DNA from: Bacteroidetes bacterium UBA6161
GTDB lineage: Bacteria; Bacteroidota; Bacteroidia; NS11-12g; UBA955
Direction: 5' to 3'
Assembly (NCBI GenBank): GCA_002422315.1
Contig: DIUJ01000051.1
Coordinates: 31,806 to 95,805, forward strand
Length of the DNA: 64,000 nucleotides
Position 1 is the first letter of the stretch, and every line of letters starts with the position of its first letter. The position numbers were made by a program, and so were the translations under genes. Below, piece by piece: positions 8,017-16,619 of the stretch. A model generated the notes under the pieces. It did not search any database. It was not told where the DNA came from and worked only from the letters and a program-made list of their open reading frames with translations.

Positions 8017-9411
8017 TTAGTTGTTTAATTTATTAAGGTCTTGACAAAATTGCTCACGCTTAATTTTGGAAATAATTGAAGGAGAATGAGTCGCAAGTAT
8101 AAATTGTGTTTTAGGACTTGCTTCCATAATGGAATCAACAAATATTTCTTGCCATGCTATGTGAAGTGATAGTTCAGGTTCGTCTATTATAAAAATACCT
8201 GATGGTTTTTGATCCTCTTCAAAGATTAAATGAGCAATCATTATAATAATTTGCTTTTCGCCCGATGATAGTTCAAATACATTAGCAAGTTTATTGTTTC
8301 TTAACCTAACTTTTATTTCTCCATCTGGAGCTATAATAAGTGATTTTTTTCCTTCTTTAAGAAAGTTTGTAGCAATGTCTTCAAGTTTTTTTATAGGTGT
8401 TCTTAGATTACTAATTTGCTCTTGATATTGTTGACTATAATTAATTAAGTCATCTATTCTTTTTAGTTGAGAACCATTATTGAACCACGTCCTAATTATA
8501 TTTATGTATTCATCTTGGAATTTGTTGATTATTTCCTTGCTATTTTCTTTCTTTTTCTCGTATTCTATGTTTTGTTTTACAATATTCTCTATTTTACTGA
8601 AAAAAGAATTTACATCATAATTCAAATAATCAATACCTAGATTAGTAACAGCCGCAGTAACTTTTTCCTTTCTCTCTTGGAGTGCTTCTACAGTTGAGGG
8701 TATTGGTTCAAGATTGTAATCAGATATAAAACTGAATGATTGTTTGAAAATTTTCTTTTTAAATTCTTCACTAATTTGCGGTTGTCTCTGAGCAATTTTT
8801 CTAAAATAATCATAAACTAGCATTTGAACCTCCTCAAGACTTGAATCTATAGCTGGTGGCTCTGGATAGCCTTCATAATTTCTTTTTACTCTTTGATTAA
8901 TTCCATGACGTCTTGTTTTAAATCTAAAGTCTATAAACCTACCCTCATATATTCTCCGGTCAAGCCCCAAAAACTTAGGTGTTGCTATTTCTCGAATTTT
9001 TTTTGTAATCTCTAGGTTATCAAAATACTCTCTATGTCTTTGTTCTGTAATCGAAAATTCCTCAATATCATACGGTTCATCATTTCGTAGAAATCTGGGC
9101 ATAGGTTCGCTCTCAACTTTTTCATTGTTGAATATAAATTCAATTTTAAAAGTCGCTGTTTTTTTATCCTGCTCTGCTCTTATTACTATATCCTTTTCAT
9201 CAGAATTCGAACTGCAAACAACCTCGCAGTATTTATAATTAATTTGATTAAGATAATTATATGATGGTGAAGTTAATCCGAGAATTAGTTTTAGTGCACT
9301 AGTCTTTCCTGAACCATTTATTCCAATTAGAAATGTAAGTTCTGAATAAAATTTGATGTCAAAGTTCAAATAGTCATGAACACCTTCTGCTTTAAATGAG
9401 TTTATTTTCAT
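8017..9411 (-). CDS. ariA: AAA_15-type ATPase, PARIS AriA-like
   Basis: The 464-residue protein has an SMC/ABC-like ATPase head split by a helical middle. Walker A is GINGSGKTS (30-38), followed by an insertion of about 320 residues rich in charged helices. Then come the signature ELSSGEKQ (about 379-387), Walker B IFIIDEPELSLH (D410, E411) and an H-loop in LATHSPS (H442). There is no fused Toprim domain; that activity is supplied by the next gene downstream. In PARIS, AriA oligomerises and traps AriB until a phage trigger binds. The protein lies directly beside a type I restriction locus, which fits a system that guards against anti-restriction proteins. Confidence 0.75.
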   Translation of the reverse strand: MKINSFKAEGVHDYLNFDIKFYSELTFLIGINGSGKTSALKLILGLTSPSYNYLNQINYKYCEVVCSSNSDEKDIVIRAEQDKKTATFKIEFIFNNEKVESEPMPRFLRNDEPYDIEEFSITEQRHREYFDNLEITKKIREIATPKFLGLDRRIYEGRFIDFRFKTRRHGINQRVKRNYEGYPEPPAIDSSLEEVQMLVYDYFRKIAQRQPQISEEFKKKIFKQSFSFISDYNLEPIPSTVEALQERKEKVTAAVTNLGIDYLNYDVNSFFSKIENIVKQNIEYEKKKENSKEIINKFQDEYINIIRTWFNNGSQLKRIDDLINYSQQYQEQISNLRTPIKKLEDIATNFLKEGKKSLIIAPDGEIKVRLRNNKLANVFELSSGEKQIIIMIAHLIFEEDQKPSGIFIIDEPELSLHIAWQEIFVDSIMEASPKTQFILATHSPSIISKIKREQFCQDLNKLNN

Positions 9412-9597
9412 GTTATGGATTTTTCGTTTTTGTTATTTTTCTAGTTTTTAGAATGACGCCAACTTACTTCTAACCCTTCCTTCATCCAACATATACAACC
9501 AAATTCTATTGCATAAGCCTGAAAAGTGTCAGGTTTTATTTTTCAGCCCCACAAACATACTCCCTTTTTACATAAATACAAGTAATTCAATGCATAA
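9412..9597. other. upstream region of ariA
   Basis: This is an AT-rich leader with no gene. No TAnnTTTG promoter match was found reading towards ariA. I see nothing else recognisable before the terminator palindrome. Confidence 0.4.
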
Positions 9598-9623
9598 AAA
9601 AAGGGAGCAATTGCTCCCTTTTT
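9598..9623. terminator. bidirectional terminator palindrome
   Basis: This perfect 26-bp palindrome is centred on AATT (GGGAGCAA / TTGCTCCC), with runs of A on the left and T on the right. It can terminate transcription in either direction. It probably ends the reading frame that stops at 9642. Confidence 0.75.
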
Positions 9624-9641
9624 ACTTTAGTGTTGAAAATT

Positions 9642-9842
9642 TTAGTTGTCCACTATGCTTACTTCTACGGCTATGGGTTCGGGGCTAGTGTTTTGAAAAA
9701 TCAAATAATCGCCCGATGTGCCAAGGGTTTGTAACAAGTAGTCTTCATTTAGTAACAAGCAGTCTTCATTTAGTAACAAGTAGTCTTCATTTAGTAACAA
9801 GTAGTCTTCGATTTGTAACAAGTAGTCTGCAATTAGTAACAA
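9642..9842 (-). pseudogene. possible gene remnant ending in a heptapeptide-repeat frame
   Basis: The last 28 or so residues (TSGDYLIFQNTSPEPIAVEV...) look like an ordinary protein C-terminus, and a strong terminator follows 20 bases after the stop. Upstream, the frame consists only of DYLLLNE-type heptapeptides encoded by the 21-bp tandem repeat, with no credible start or N-terminal domain. This may be the 3' remnant of a lost gene whose body was replaced by repeat expansion. It may also be chance, since a 21-bp repeat keeps any frame open. Confidence 0.3.
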
Positions 9843-9856
9843 GTAGTCTGTGTTTT
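9731..9856. repeat. 21-bp tandem repeat, six units
   Basis: Units begin with GTAACAAGTAGTCT at 9731, 9752, 9773, 9794, 9815 and 9836. The first four are nearly identical, and the last two drift (TCTGCAATT, TCTGTGTTT). Weaker relatives (GGTAATAAAATTG, GGTAGTAAAATC) continue to about 9990. There are no unique spacers, so it is not a CRISPR array. Confidence 0.9.
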
Positions 9857-10213
9857 GGTAATAAAATTGCGGTGAGAGGTAGTAAAATCATAGTAAAGAC
9901 CAATAAAACTGCATTGTAAAGTGGCAAAATGAGGGCAAGGAGTAGTTAAACTCAAGTGAGCAGTAGATAGGTAGTAATTGGGTTTAATAGGATTGTGATT
10001 AAACCCAATAAAATTACAGAAGATAGTGGTGCGAAGATTTAGCGCACTTGGTATTTGCGCATTTATACAGCCTAAAAAGGCATGCAAAGCACTAAAATTG
10101 CAGTATGGAGTAGATTTTACTTTCTGAGAGTTGGGGGCTGCTATGCTCTTTGTATAGCTTGGGATTAAGGGTTGGGTCGTGCGAATTGTAAATGTGCTTG
10201 ACTACTGCGTTGG
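9857..10213. repeat. degenerate repeat tract downstream of hsdM
   Basis: No gene is supported. Up to about 10020 it looks like decayed versions of the 21-bp repeat mixed with TTTAATAGG/TTAAACCC elements. After that it is ordinary intergenic DNA up to the hsdM stop codon. A possible terminator was not found. Confidence 0.4.
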
Positions 10214-11737
10214 CTATTCTTCTCCGTTTATGGTTTCCATTATTTCTTTAAAGCTATTTAATCCTGCTTCAATATTTTCAATGATTTCGTTTGCTAATAC
10301 ATCAGGGTCTGGCAAGTTATCTAAGTCGGTGAGGCTTTTGTCCTTTATCCAAAATATGTCTAAGTTGGTTTTGTCACGCTCAATGATTTCCTGGTACTTG
10401 AATTTTCTCCAACGTCCTTCAGGGTTTTCTTCGCTCCACGTTTCTACTCTTTTGTTTCTGTTTTCGGGATTGTAGCATTTTACAAAGTCTTTCAAATGCT
10501 CCGAAGTCATTGGGTTTTTCTTGAGTGTGTGGCTTATGTTACTGCGATAATCATAAATCCAGACTTCTTTTGTCCAAGGGTCTTTGGAAGCAGGTTTGTT
10601 GTCGAAAAACAACACATTTGCTTTTACACCTTGTGCATAGAAAATCCCTGTCGGCAATCGTAAAATGGTGTGTAGTTCGGTGGTTTTTAACAATTCTTTA
10701 CGCACTGTCTCACCTGCACCACCTTCAAACAAAACATTGTCGGGCAAAACTACGGCTGCTTCGCCTGTGAGTTTGAGTAGCGTTTTTATGTGTTGCAAAA
10801 AGTTCAGTTGTTTGTTGGCTGTGGTTGCCACAAAGTCCTGACGGTTGATAATGTAGTCTTGCTTTTCTTGTTTGCCTTCTTCGTTGGTAATGGTCATACT
10901 GCTTTTTTTACCAAAAGGCGGATTGGCAAGTACATAATCAAAACGCTGACCATTGTCGGAAATCAAGGCATCTGCCGATGAAATCAAGGGCTCGCCATCT
11001 ATCTCGCCAATGTTGTGCAGAAACATATTCATCAAGCACATTCTGCGGGTGTTGGCTACAATCTCGTTTCCGTAAAATGTTTTATTTTTCAAAAACTCTT
11101 TTTCCTCTTTGTCTAATTCATGGGCTTTGATAAAATCATAAGCCGCCAAAAAGAAACCGCCCGTGCCACAAGCAGGGTCATTTATGGTTCGCATGGGTTT
11201 GGGGCGAACACAAGCCACCATAGCTTTGATTAAGGAACGAGGCGTAAAATATTGTCCTGCACCTGAGCTTCCACTACTATCCATAGCGTTTTTCTCTAAA
11301 AGGCCTTCGTATATTTTCCCTTTGATGTCTGCACCCATCAATGTCCATTCCTCTTTGTCAATCATATCAATGATTTTTAAAAGCCTGGAAGGGTCTTGAA
11401 TTTTGTTTTGGCTCTTGACGAATATCTGACCTAATGTGCCTTTTTCACTTCCCAAACTGCGAAGCATTTGGTTGTAAAAAGTTTCTAACTCCAAGCCACG
11501 TTTTTGCGAAAGCGTTTGCCAGTCGCAGGTTTCGCCTTTGGGGTCTTCTTCGCCTTGGGCGTTTTTTAGTTTGGGGAATTTTAGTCCTTTGCTGTATGGC
11601 GGCTTGTTGAGTTCATCTGCCATTTTCAGGAAAAGCAAATAGGTGATTTGCTCCAGATAATCACCATAACCCACGCCATCATCACGAAGGACATTGGCGA
11701 AATTCCACACTTTTGATACGATTGCACTTTCTGACAT
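10214..11737 (-). CDS. hsdM: type I restriction-modification DNA methyltransferase subunit HsdM
   Basis: The 507-residue N6-adenine methyltransferase is of type I class. It has an N-terminal helical HsdM_N domain (1-150) and a SAM-binding motif I DPACGTGGFF (187-196). The catalytic motif IV is NPPFG (272-276), and the C-terminal region (about 330-500) contacts HsdS. All key motifs are intact. With HsdS it should methylate the host recognition sites, and with HsdR form the restriction complex. It is the last gene of a minus-strand series. Its start lies one base after the stop of a small membrane-protein gene, which separates it from hsdS. Confidence 0.95.
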   Translation of the reverse strand: MSESAIVSKVWNFANVLRDDGVGYGDYLEQITYLLFLKMADELNKPPYSKGLKFPKLKNAQGEEDPKGETCDWQTLSQKRGLELETFYNQMLRSLGSEKGTLGQIFVKSQNKIQDPSRLLKIIDMIDKEEWTLMGADIKGKIYEGLLEKNAMDSSGSSGAGQYFTPRSLIKAMVACVRPKPMRTINDPACGTGGFFLAAYDFIKAHELDKEEKEFLKNKTFYGNEIVANTRRMCLMNMFLHNIGEIDGEPLISSADALISDNGQRFDYVLANPPFGKKSSMTITNEEGKQEKQDYIINRQDFVATTANKQLNFLQHIKTLLKLTGEAAVVLPDNVLFEGGAGETVRKELLKTTELHTILRLPTGIFYAQGVKANVLFFDNKPASKDPWTKEVWIYDYRSNISHTLKKNPMTSEHLKDFVKCYNPENRNKRVETWSEENPEGRWRKFKYQEIIERDKTNLDIFWIKDKSLTDLDNLPDPDVLANEIIENIEAGLNSFKEIMETINGEE

Positions 11738-11738
11738 A

Positions 11739-12059
11739 TTATTCGCTTTCTAATTCTGTAATTAATTCGACAATGTTCTTTGGAGTTAAAAATTCCGTTT
11801 TAAAGTATTCAGAATAATTTTTTCTAATTTCCCGTCTATAAATTGAAGCTTCTTTACCTAAAGTGTTTGCCTGTTCTTCCTCAATTAACTGGTAACCTTT
11901 TATTGCTTTTAATGATATTGATAGCCTGTTTTTAAATTTTTTATTATCTCTTTCGAGTTGACGAATTTTCTTAATATCACGCTGGAGAATAAAACTCGTT
12001 ATAATCCCAACTAAGGCTACAATTAAGCCGCCAATTGCTATAAAATCTGAACTGTTCAT
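11739..12059 (-). CDS. small membrane-anchored coiled-coil protein between hsdS and hsdM
   Basis: The 106-residue protein has one N-terminal membrane helix (about residues 6-27, IAIGGLIVALVGIITSFIL) followed by a charged, probably coiled-coil cytoplasmic part (LERDNKKFKNRLSISLK...). The ATG at 12059 is chosen because it falls one base after the hsdS stop; a longer frame reaches into hsdS. The stop is one base before the hsdM start. Such tight packing implies co-translation with the restriction genes. I do not recognise the family. It might anchor or regulate the restriction complex; this is inference. Confidence 0.65.
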   Translation of the reverse strand: MNSSDFIAIGGLIVALVGIITSFILQRDIKKIRQLERDNKKFKNRLSISLKAIKGYQLIEEEQANTLGKEASIYRREIRKNYSEYFKTEFLTPKNIVELITELESE

Positions 12060-12060
12060 A

Positions 12061-13578
12061 CTATTTCTTGCTTTTCTTTTTAATGGTTGATTTTTTCTTC
12101 TCTTGTTCTTTTGCCAATTTCTCGGCTTGTATTTTTTTGAGCAATTCGCTGGCAGGTTCGTAATCTGCTGCGGCTTTGCACTGGGCAATTTCTGCCTGGC
12201 TTAGTAGCTTGCCTTCAAAGGCTTTTTTGAGAATGCTTTGGCGAAGGGCTTCGGCTTTTTCTATGCTTTCGTTTATGCTTTGCTCCATTTTATCGCAAAC
12301 CGATAAACGGCTTTCTATTTCTTGAACGATTTGGGTTTGTTCTTGAAGTGAACAGATATTAATATGAACACTTCGTACAGATATTTTATCAATTGTTGGA
12401 TTACCAACACCTTTCACGTACGATTTTATTTCTTTTTCTTGATGGAAATTTTTCAATTGATAAAATAAAAACTGACTTGATATTAATTTAATTCTTAAGG
12501 CAAATAAATTCATAGCCAAAGAAGCTTTACGATTAAGCATTGGCATTAAATAAACTCTACCAGCATTTCCGATTTTACCAATTAAAATTTCATTGCCATA
12601 CAATTTTGATTTAGAGAGAAAATTGTAACCGTGTTTGTTCACATATTTCAAGTCGTTTTTAAAATCTTGCTTCTCAAAATTTGTTGCCCTTATCATAATT
12701 GCATAATCAGGTATATCAGTAAGTGTAACATTTGATTTTAAAACTTCATAGCTTCCGTTTGCGTGATAATCTGTTAAATCTGAAATTACATCAGCAATTT
12801 GGCATTTACTCCAATTAACTGGGGTTTTGAATTCTGCTTTGTAATCGGAAATTACAGATATATCCAATTTGCTTGGTTTTCTTGGCTTAGTTTCAACCTT
12901 CCCATTCTTCTCCCAATCTTTCACCGCTTTTTTCCAATCTTCCATTTGTTGGTTGTAGTGGTTTTGGCGTTCTTCTTTTATTTGTTTTAAAAGTGCTGAC
13001 GCTGTGGGTAGGTGGGTTTGTTTTGCTCGCCATTCTTTGGTGAGTTCGCCCTCAAACGCCTTTTTCAACACCGCCTGCCGATACACTTTCAGTTGCTCTT
13101 GTGCTTTTTTAAAATTGGCTATGCCGTTGTCTAAATCGGAAAAGAGTTCTTCTGTTTTTGATAAAATAGCATTTTGCACCACCAATGGCGGAAGCAGTAT
13201 TTTTTTCTTTGCGTAGACAGAAATCCAATACCTTTTGTGTGTGTCGTTACGCACTCGGTTTACTTGTATGCAGTTGAACAAATACTTCATATTTACAAGT
13301 TTGCTCGTTGGTACAAGTATTTTCATTGCAGAAGATTTCACCTTAAATGGAAAATCTACAAATTGAGTTGCGGTAGTGAAATCATCAAAAATAATGGTTG
13401 GCAATTCATTAAAAATGCCGTCTGTTTCATTTGTGTAACCTTTAATAAATGATTTGCCCGCTGTCAATACAGGGGTTTTAAAATTATCACTATACTTCGT
13501 ACTTTTTACTATGTATTTTGTCGGTTGTTCATAGTCCAACAAATCTTCAAAAGTGCATTCAATCCAATCTTCTCTCAT
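12061..13578 (-). CDS. hsdS: type I restriction-modification specificity subunit HsdS
   Basis: The 505-residue protein has the standard twofold layout. A first target recognition domain (about 1-140) is followed by a conserved helix ending in VLKKAFEGEL (170-179). After a charged spacer comes a second recognition domain (about 255-410) and a second conserved helix ending in the near-identical ILKKAFEGKL (about 450). The duplicated KKAFEG segments show the internal symmetry that sets the gap in a bipartite target. The target sequence cannot be read from the protein. The C-terminal 45 residues are Lys-rich (EKKKSTIKKKSKK). It ends one base before the small membrane-protein gene. Confidence 0.95.
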   Translation of the reverse strand: MREDWIECTFEDLLDYEQPTKYIVKSTKYSDNFKTPVLTAGKSFIKGYTNETDGIFNELPTIIFDDFTTATQFVDFPFKVKSSAMKILVPTSKLVNMKYLFNCIQVNRVRNDTHKRYWISVYAKKKILLPPLVVQNAILSKTEELFSDLDNGIANFKKAQEQLKVYRQAVLKKAFEGELTKEWRAKQTHLPTASALLKQIKEERQNHYNQQMEDWKKAVKDWEKNGKVETKPRKPSKLDISVISDYKAEFKTPVNWSKCQIADVISDLTDYHANGSYEVLKSNVTLTDIPDYAIMIRATNFEKQDFKNDLKYVNKHGYNFLSKSKLYGNEILIGKIGNAGRVYLMPMLNRKASLAMNLFALRIKLISSQFLFYQLKNFHQEKEIKSYVKGVGNPTIDKISVRSVHINICSLQEQTQIVQEIESRLSVCDKMEQSINESIEKAEALRQSILKKAFEGKLLSQAEIAQCKAAADYEPASELLKKIQAEKLAKEQEKKKSTIKKKSKK

Positions 13579-13581
13579 ATC

Positions 13582-14850
13582 CTACTTAGTCATTATTTTT
13601 TCAACTACACTTGTTACACTTCCAGGCATTGAGGGAGAAGAATCATCTTTTAGTAAGCCTGTATCTGCTCTACTGAATAGAGATTGTAAAACTAATTGCC
13701 TGTCGGCATCTTCAACATTGCCATCTTTCTTTAATGCTAAGTATAAATAAGTTAATTGTTCTCGTTCTTCGGCATCACGTGCTAAGTGAAATGAGCTAAA
13801 ACTCAATTTGGCTAAAATCCTAATTCCATAAGCCAATAATGAAATGAATGTAATAAAAACGATTGACCATTTAATTGCTGTACCTGCACTTTCAAATATT
13901 TTACCAATTGAATCATTGGCAATTGTACCCAATAGAAAATACAATAACCCTGTCGCAAAGACAACCAAAGCAACCAACCACATTATATATTTTTTACCAT
14001 CACGTTTTAAAGCCAAAACTCTTTTGCTCCAATAATCGGCAGGCGATTTTAATCGTAATAAATCTCTATAAGTTTTCTCTAAATCTGTGCGGTGTTTTAA
14101 TGTATCGTCAACAAATTTTTGATGATTGTTTTTTGCCTCATCATACCAAGTATCGAACGATGTTTCTTTGTCTTGCTTTGTTTCATCAATAGATTTTGCA
14201 TAGTGTTCACTCTTTTGTTTTGCCTCAGCTAAATAACTATTTAAATGCTCTTCAGATTTGGATAAATATTTACTAAAGTCATTTCTAATTTTCGATAATG
14301 AAGACTTTTCTGCATTTCGTCTTTCAGCAATATCAGTATGGTCTTTTCTTATAAACTCGTATGCGATTAAGTAGGCAGTTAAACTTTTAGCGTTGTTTGG
14401 CGAAATGTTTTGATTGGTCGAAAAGGCATTAAGGAAATTGAAAATTTCTTGGTTGTATTCTGGTTGTTCAACATTTACTTTTATTAAAAAATCAGTTTCA
14501 GGGCAGTCATATGTATAAGTATTAGTTGCTTGATTTAAGATATTCTTAGAAATATTATCCCATTTGTTTACCAACTGGTTTTCATTCCAAGAGGATGAAT
14601 TTGCTATTATTTGCTCTAAACTGGCTATTGAAGTTTTAAAGTAATTTATTGAAGTTTGAAGAGTAGAAGGTACATTTTCCATAGAAGTCCAACCATCATA
14701 TTGCTTTTTAAAATAAAGATAAATAGCAGAAAAGGATTCTAATCTTTCATTAATTCTTACTAGATTGAAATTTATATCGACACTAACCTTATCGAACCAT
14801 TCTGGTGATTGAGAGTTGCTTATAGCTGTTCTAAGTTCTTTTATAGTCAT
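13582..14850 (-). CDS. membrane protein with long coiled-coil, embedded in type I R-M locus
   Basis: The 422-residue protein (start ATG 14850; a longer frame begins inside the neighbouring gene) has a soluble N-terminal half and a highly charged, probably coiled-coil stretch (about 180-290, with SEEHLNSYLAEAKQKSEHYAKS). Two membrane helices follow (YIMWLVALVVFATGLLYFLL and KWSIVFITFISLLAYGI), and the C-terminus is cytoplasmic. It may belong to a family described only as DUF (possibly DUF6161), but I cannot confirm that. It sits three bases from hsdS and fourteen from the next gene upstream. A sensor or effector role with the restriction system is a hypothesis. Confidence 0.6.
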   Translation of the reverse strand: MTIKELRTAISNSQSPEWFDKVSVDINFNLVRINERLESFSAIYLYFKKQYDGWTSMENVPSTLQTSINYFKTSIASLEQIIANSSSWNENQLVNKWDNISKNILNQATNTYTYDCPETDFLIKVNVEQPEYNQEIFNFLNAFSTNQNISPNNAKSLTAYLIAYEFIRKDHTDIAERRNAEKSSLSKIRNDFSKYLSKSEEHLNSYLAEAKQKSEHYAKSIDETKQDKETSFDTWYDEAKNNHQKFVDDTLKHRTDLEKTYRDLLRLKSPADYWSKRVLALKRDGKKYIMWLVALVVFATGLLYFLLGTIANDSIGKIFESAGTAIKWSIVFITFISLLAYGIRILAKLSFSSFHLARDAEEREQLTYLYLALKKDGNVEDADRQLVLQSLFSRADTGLLKDDSSPSMPGSVTSVVEKIMTK

Positions 14851-14864
14851 TGTTAAACTGATGA

Positions 14865-15695
14865 TTAAAATAATTGGGTTTGTATTTCTCTTTTTGGATA
14901 GAACACACCAATAATGACAAAAGGATTTTTTGACCTTCGGGTGTGCCATTCTTTGGTGGTACCCAAAAAGAAATAGAGATCTTTGTTGTTGATAAAGTTG
15001 GTTTCGTATTGTTCACGCACTTTTTCAAGAGCTTGTTCTTCGTTACCATTAGCACTTTTTAAGCATTTCCAATATAATTGTCCTATTTCCCAATCTTCAA
15101 TCATCAGATTGCTTATTTTTCCCGTTTCATCTTCAAATTTGTATTTAAACTTAAAAGGCACTTTAGGGAAAGGCTCTTTTTCGGAGTTGTTTTCTTTGGG
15201 AAACAAAGTTATTTGGTTTTGCAAAGCTTTCCACACTGGTTTCCAATCGTCTTCGTCTTTCTCTATAATCAGCTTATGTATTTTAGTTGGTTTAAAAGTA
15301 GCCAACGATTTGTTTTTAGGGGCTTTGCTTTCATCAATTAAGGTTTGCAAATTGGTATAGACATTGTTCAAGCAAAGTTGCTTTCTAATATGCCAATTGC
15401 TATCTGTATTAATGGTTTCGCCTATGACCAAATCCTTAAATTCATAATCTTGTGGCGAAAAACTTTCGGGTCTAAAGTCGTCTGTTCTTTCTTTTAAATC
15501 GAGCTCAATCCAAGTATATTTGGTTTGTTTAACTTTCCCCATTGATTTTAAACCCTTCAAAAAACTCAAAGGCATAGGATAAATTCGTAACCATTCGCCA
15601 TTTTCCAAAACGCCTGCTGTACATACCAATTCATCATAACTTCTAGAGGGAAGTGGATAAGTGGTAACTGTTAGTAAGACTTTTTTACGAGGCAT
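14865..15695 (-). CDS. conserved hypothetical protein, partner of DUF488 gene
   Basis: This 276-residue protein has no family I can name. It begins with MPRKKVLLTVTTYPLPS and contains the segment DELVCTAGVLENGEWLRIYPMPL, then a KYTWIELDL motif. A middle charged region follows, and then conserved-looking WEIGQLYWKCLK and DLYFFLGTTKEWH...PFVIIGVFYP near the C-terminus. It is soluble, without signal or membrane segments. Its start is two bases from the stop of the DUF488 gene, so the two are almost certainly co-translated. The FLGT and FVIIGVFYP segments suggest a compact alpha/beta fold; function is unknown. Confidence 0.6.
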   Translation of the reverse strand: MPRKKVLLTVTTYPLPSRSYDELVCTAGVLENGEWLRIYPMPLSFLKGLKSMGKVKQTKYTWIELDLKERTDDFRPESFSPQDYEFKDLVIGETINTDSNWHIRKQLCLNNVYTNLQTLIDESKAPKNKSLATFKPTKIHKLIIEKDEDDWKPVWKALQNQITLFPKENNSEKEPFPKVPFKFKYKFEDETGKISNLMIEDWEIGQLYWKCLKSANGNEEQALEKVREQYETNFINNKDLYFFLGTTKEWHTRRSKNPFVIIGVFYPKREIQTQLF

Positions 15696-15697
15696 TG

Positions 15698-16582
15698 TTA
15701 TAAATGAATAAGTTCATAATTAAATTGGGGTAATTCACATATTGCCTCTGCTAAGTGTTTGCGGTGGCATTGGCAAATGTCTTTTTCAAAACACGTAATT
15801 GCGACCCTGCTGTGTTCTTTAATTAGGTTAAGAATCTTTTCTTGTTCAGTTAGTGTTTTCGGAATTACTGTTTTTTTATATTCTTCAAACAATACATCAT
15901 AATCTTTTTGGGTGTTTAATTCTTTTCTTTTATCTGAAACAATACCCACCTCAGGTATATGTAAAAATTGTATTCCCACCCCTTCGCAAGCCATTTTTAA
16001 TTGTGATTTGCTAAAACCATACTTCATACTGAAAGAATTTTTGCGCACATCACACAACACTTTTACATCAGCTTTTATTAATTTATTTAGATATTGCTCA
16101 ATACTAACACCCTCGTAACCAATTGTAAAAAGAGCATTTGTTTTAGAAGAGGGCTTTTGTTTTTCTACCTTTTCAAGTTCTTCTACACTTAATATATGAT
16201 GAGCAATTTTACTATTTATAGCATAATAGGGATGGTTTCGATAGGTATGTTTTATTAAATAATCAGATGATTTACCACTAAAATTATTTTTTAATTCTAG
16301 TAATGCCTTTTTATCTTCTAATGTCAATTCTCCTAAATAGGTTTGGTTTGTAGTTTTTTTCCAGTATTTTTCACCTTCCTCTACCCATTCATATTTTTTC
16401 ATTGTTGCTAAGTCTGCATTAGCTTGAAATGAAAAACAGCCATATTTATAGGGTACAAAGTTATAACTTGGATTTTTTTGATAGATTCCAAAAAGCATCA
16501 ATAACTTTTGAAGTTGAAATTTTTCGAGCTCTCCTCCAAAGGTTTCTATAAGTGACAATATAATTTTTCTTCTATAGTACAT
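15698..16582 (-). CDS. DUF488 protein with N-terminal Panacea-like domain
   Basis: The 294-residue protein has two parts. The C-terminal half (about 150-285) is DUF488: FTIGYEGVS (152-160), CDVRKNS (177-183), and a CFEKDICQCHRKHL motif (264-277). The N-terminal 130 residues (KFQLQKLLMLFGIYQ, then a VPYKYGCFS segment) resemble the antitoxin-type Panacea/SocA-like domain, a tentative match. DUF488 genes recur in defence islands, but the biochemical activity is unsettled. Cys264, Cys270 and Cys272 with His273 could bind metal. It is placed between hsdR and the 276-residue partner, all on one strand. A fused sensor or antitoxin-like domain is inferred. Confidence 0.72.
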   Translation of the reverse strand: MYYRRKIILSLIETFGGELEKFQLQKLLMLFGIYQKNPSYNFVPYKYGCFSFQANADLATMKKYEWVEEGEKYWKKTTNQTYLGELTLEDKKALLELKNNFSGKSSDYLIKHTYRNHPYYAINSKIAHHILSVEELEKVEKQKPSSKTNALFTIGYEGVSIEQYLNKLIKADVKVLCDVRKNSFSMKYGFSKSQLKMACEGVGIQFLHIPEVGIVSDKRKELNTQKDYDVLFEEYKKTVIPKTLTEQEKILNLIKEHSRVAITCFEKDICQCHRKHLAEAICELPQFNYELIHL

Positions 16583-16619
16583 TTAATTCTATTTTTTTTT
16601 AAAAAGCAAAGTTAAAGAT

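Noticed and set aside
9731..9856. CRISPR array
   Set aside because: Units are contiguous 21-mers without unique spacers and no cas gene is present.
9716..9919. Plus-strand 67-residue protein over the 21-bp repeat
   Set aside because: It is made only of a repeated VTSSLHL heptapeptide; the repeat length is divisible by three, which keeps frames open by chance.
9833..10087. Minus-strand 84-residue reading frame
   Set aside because: Composition is unlike a protein (Cys, His, Thr-rich), there is no motif, and it overlaps degenerate repeats.
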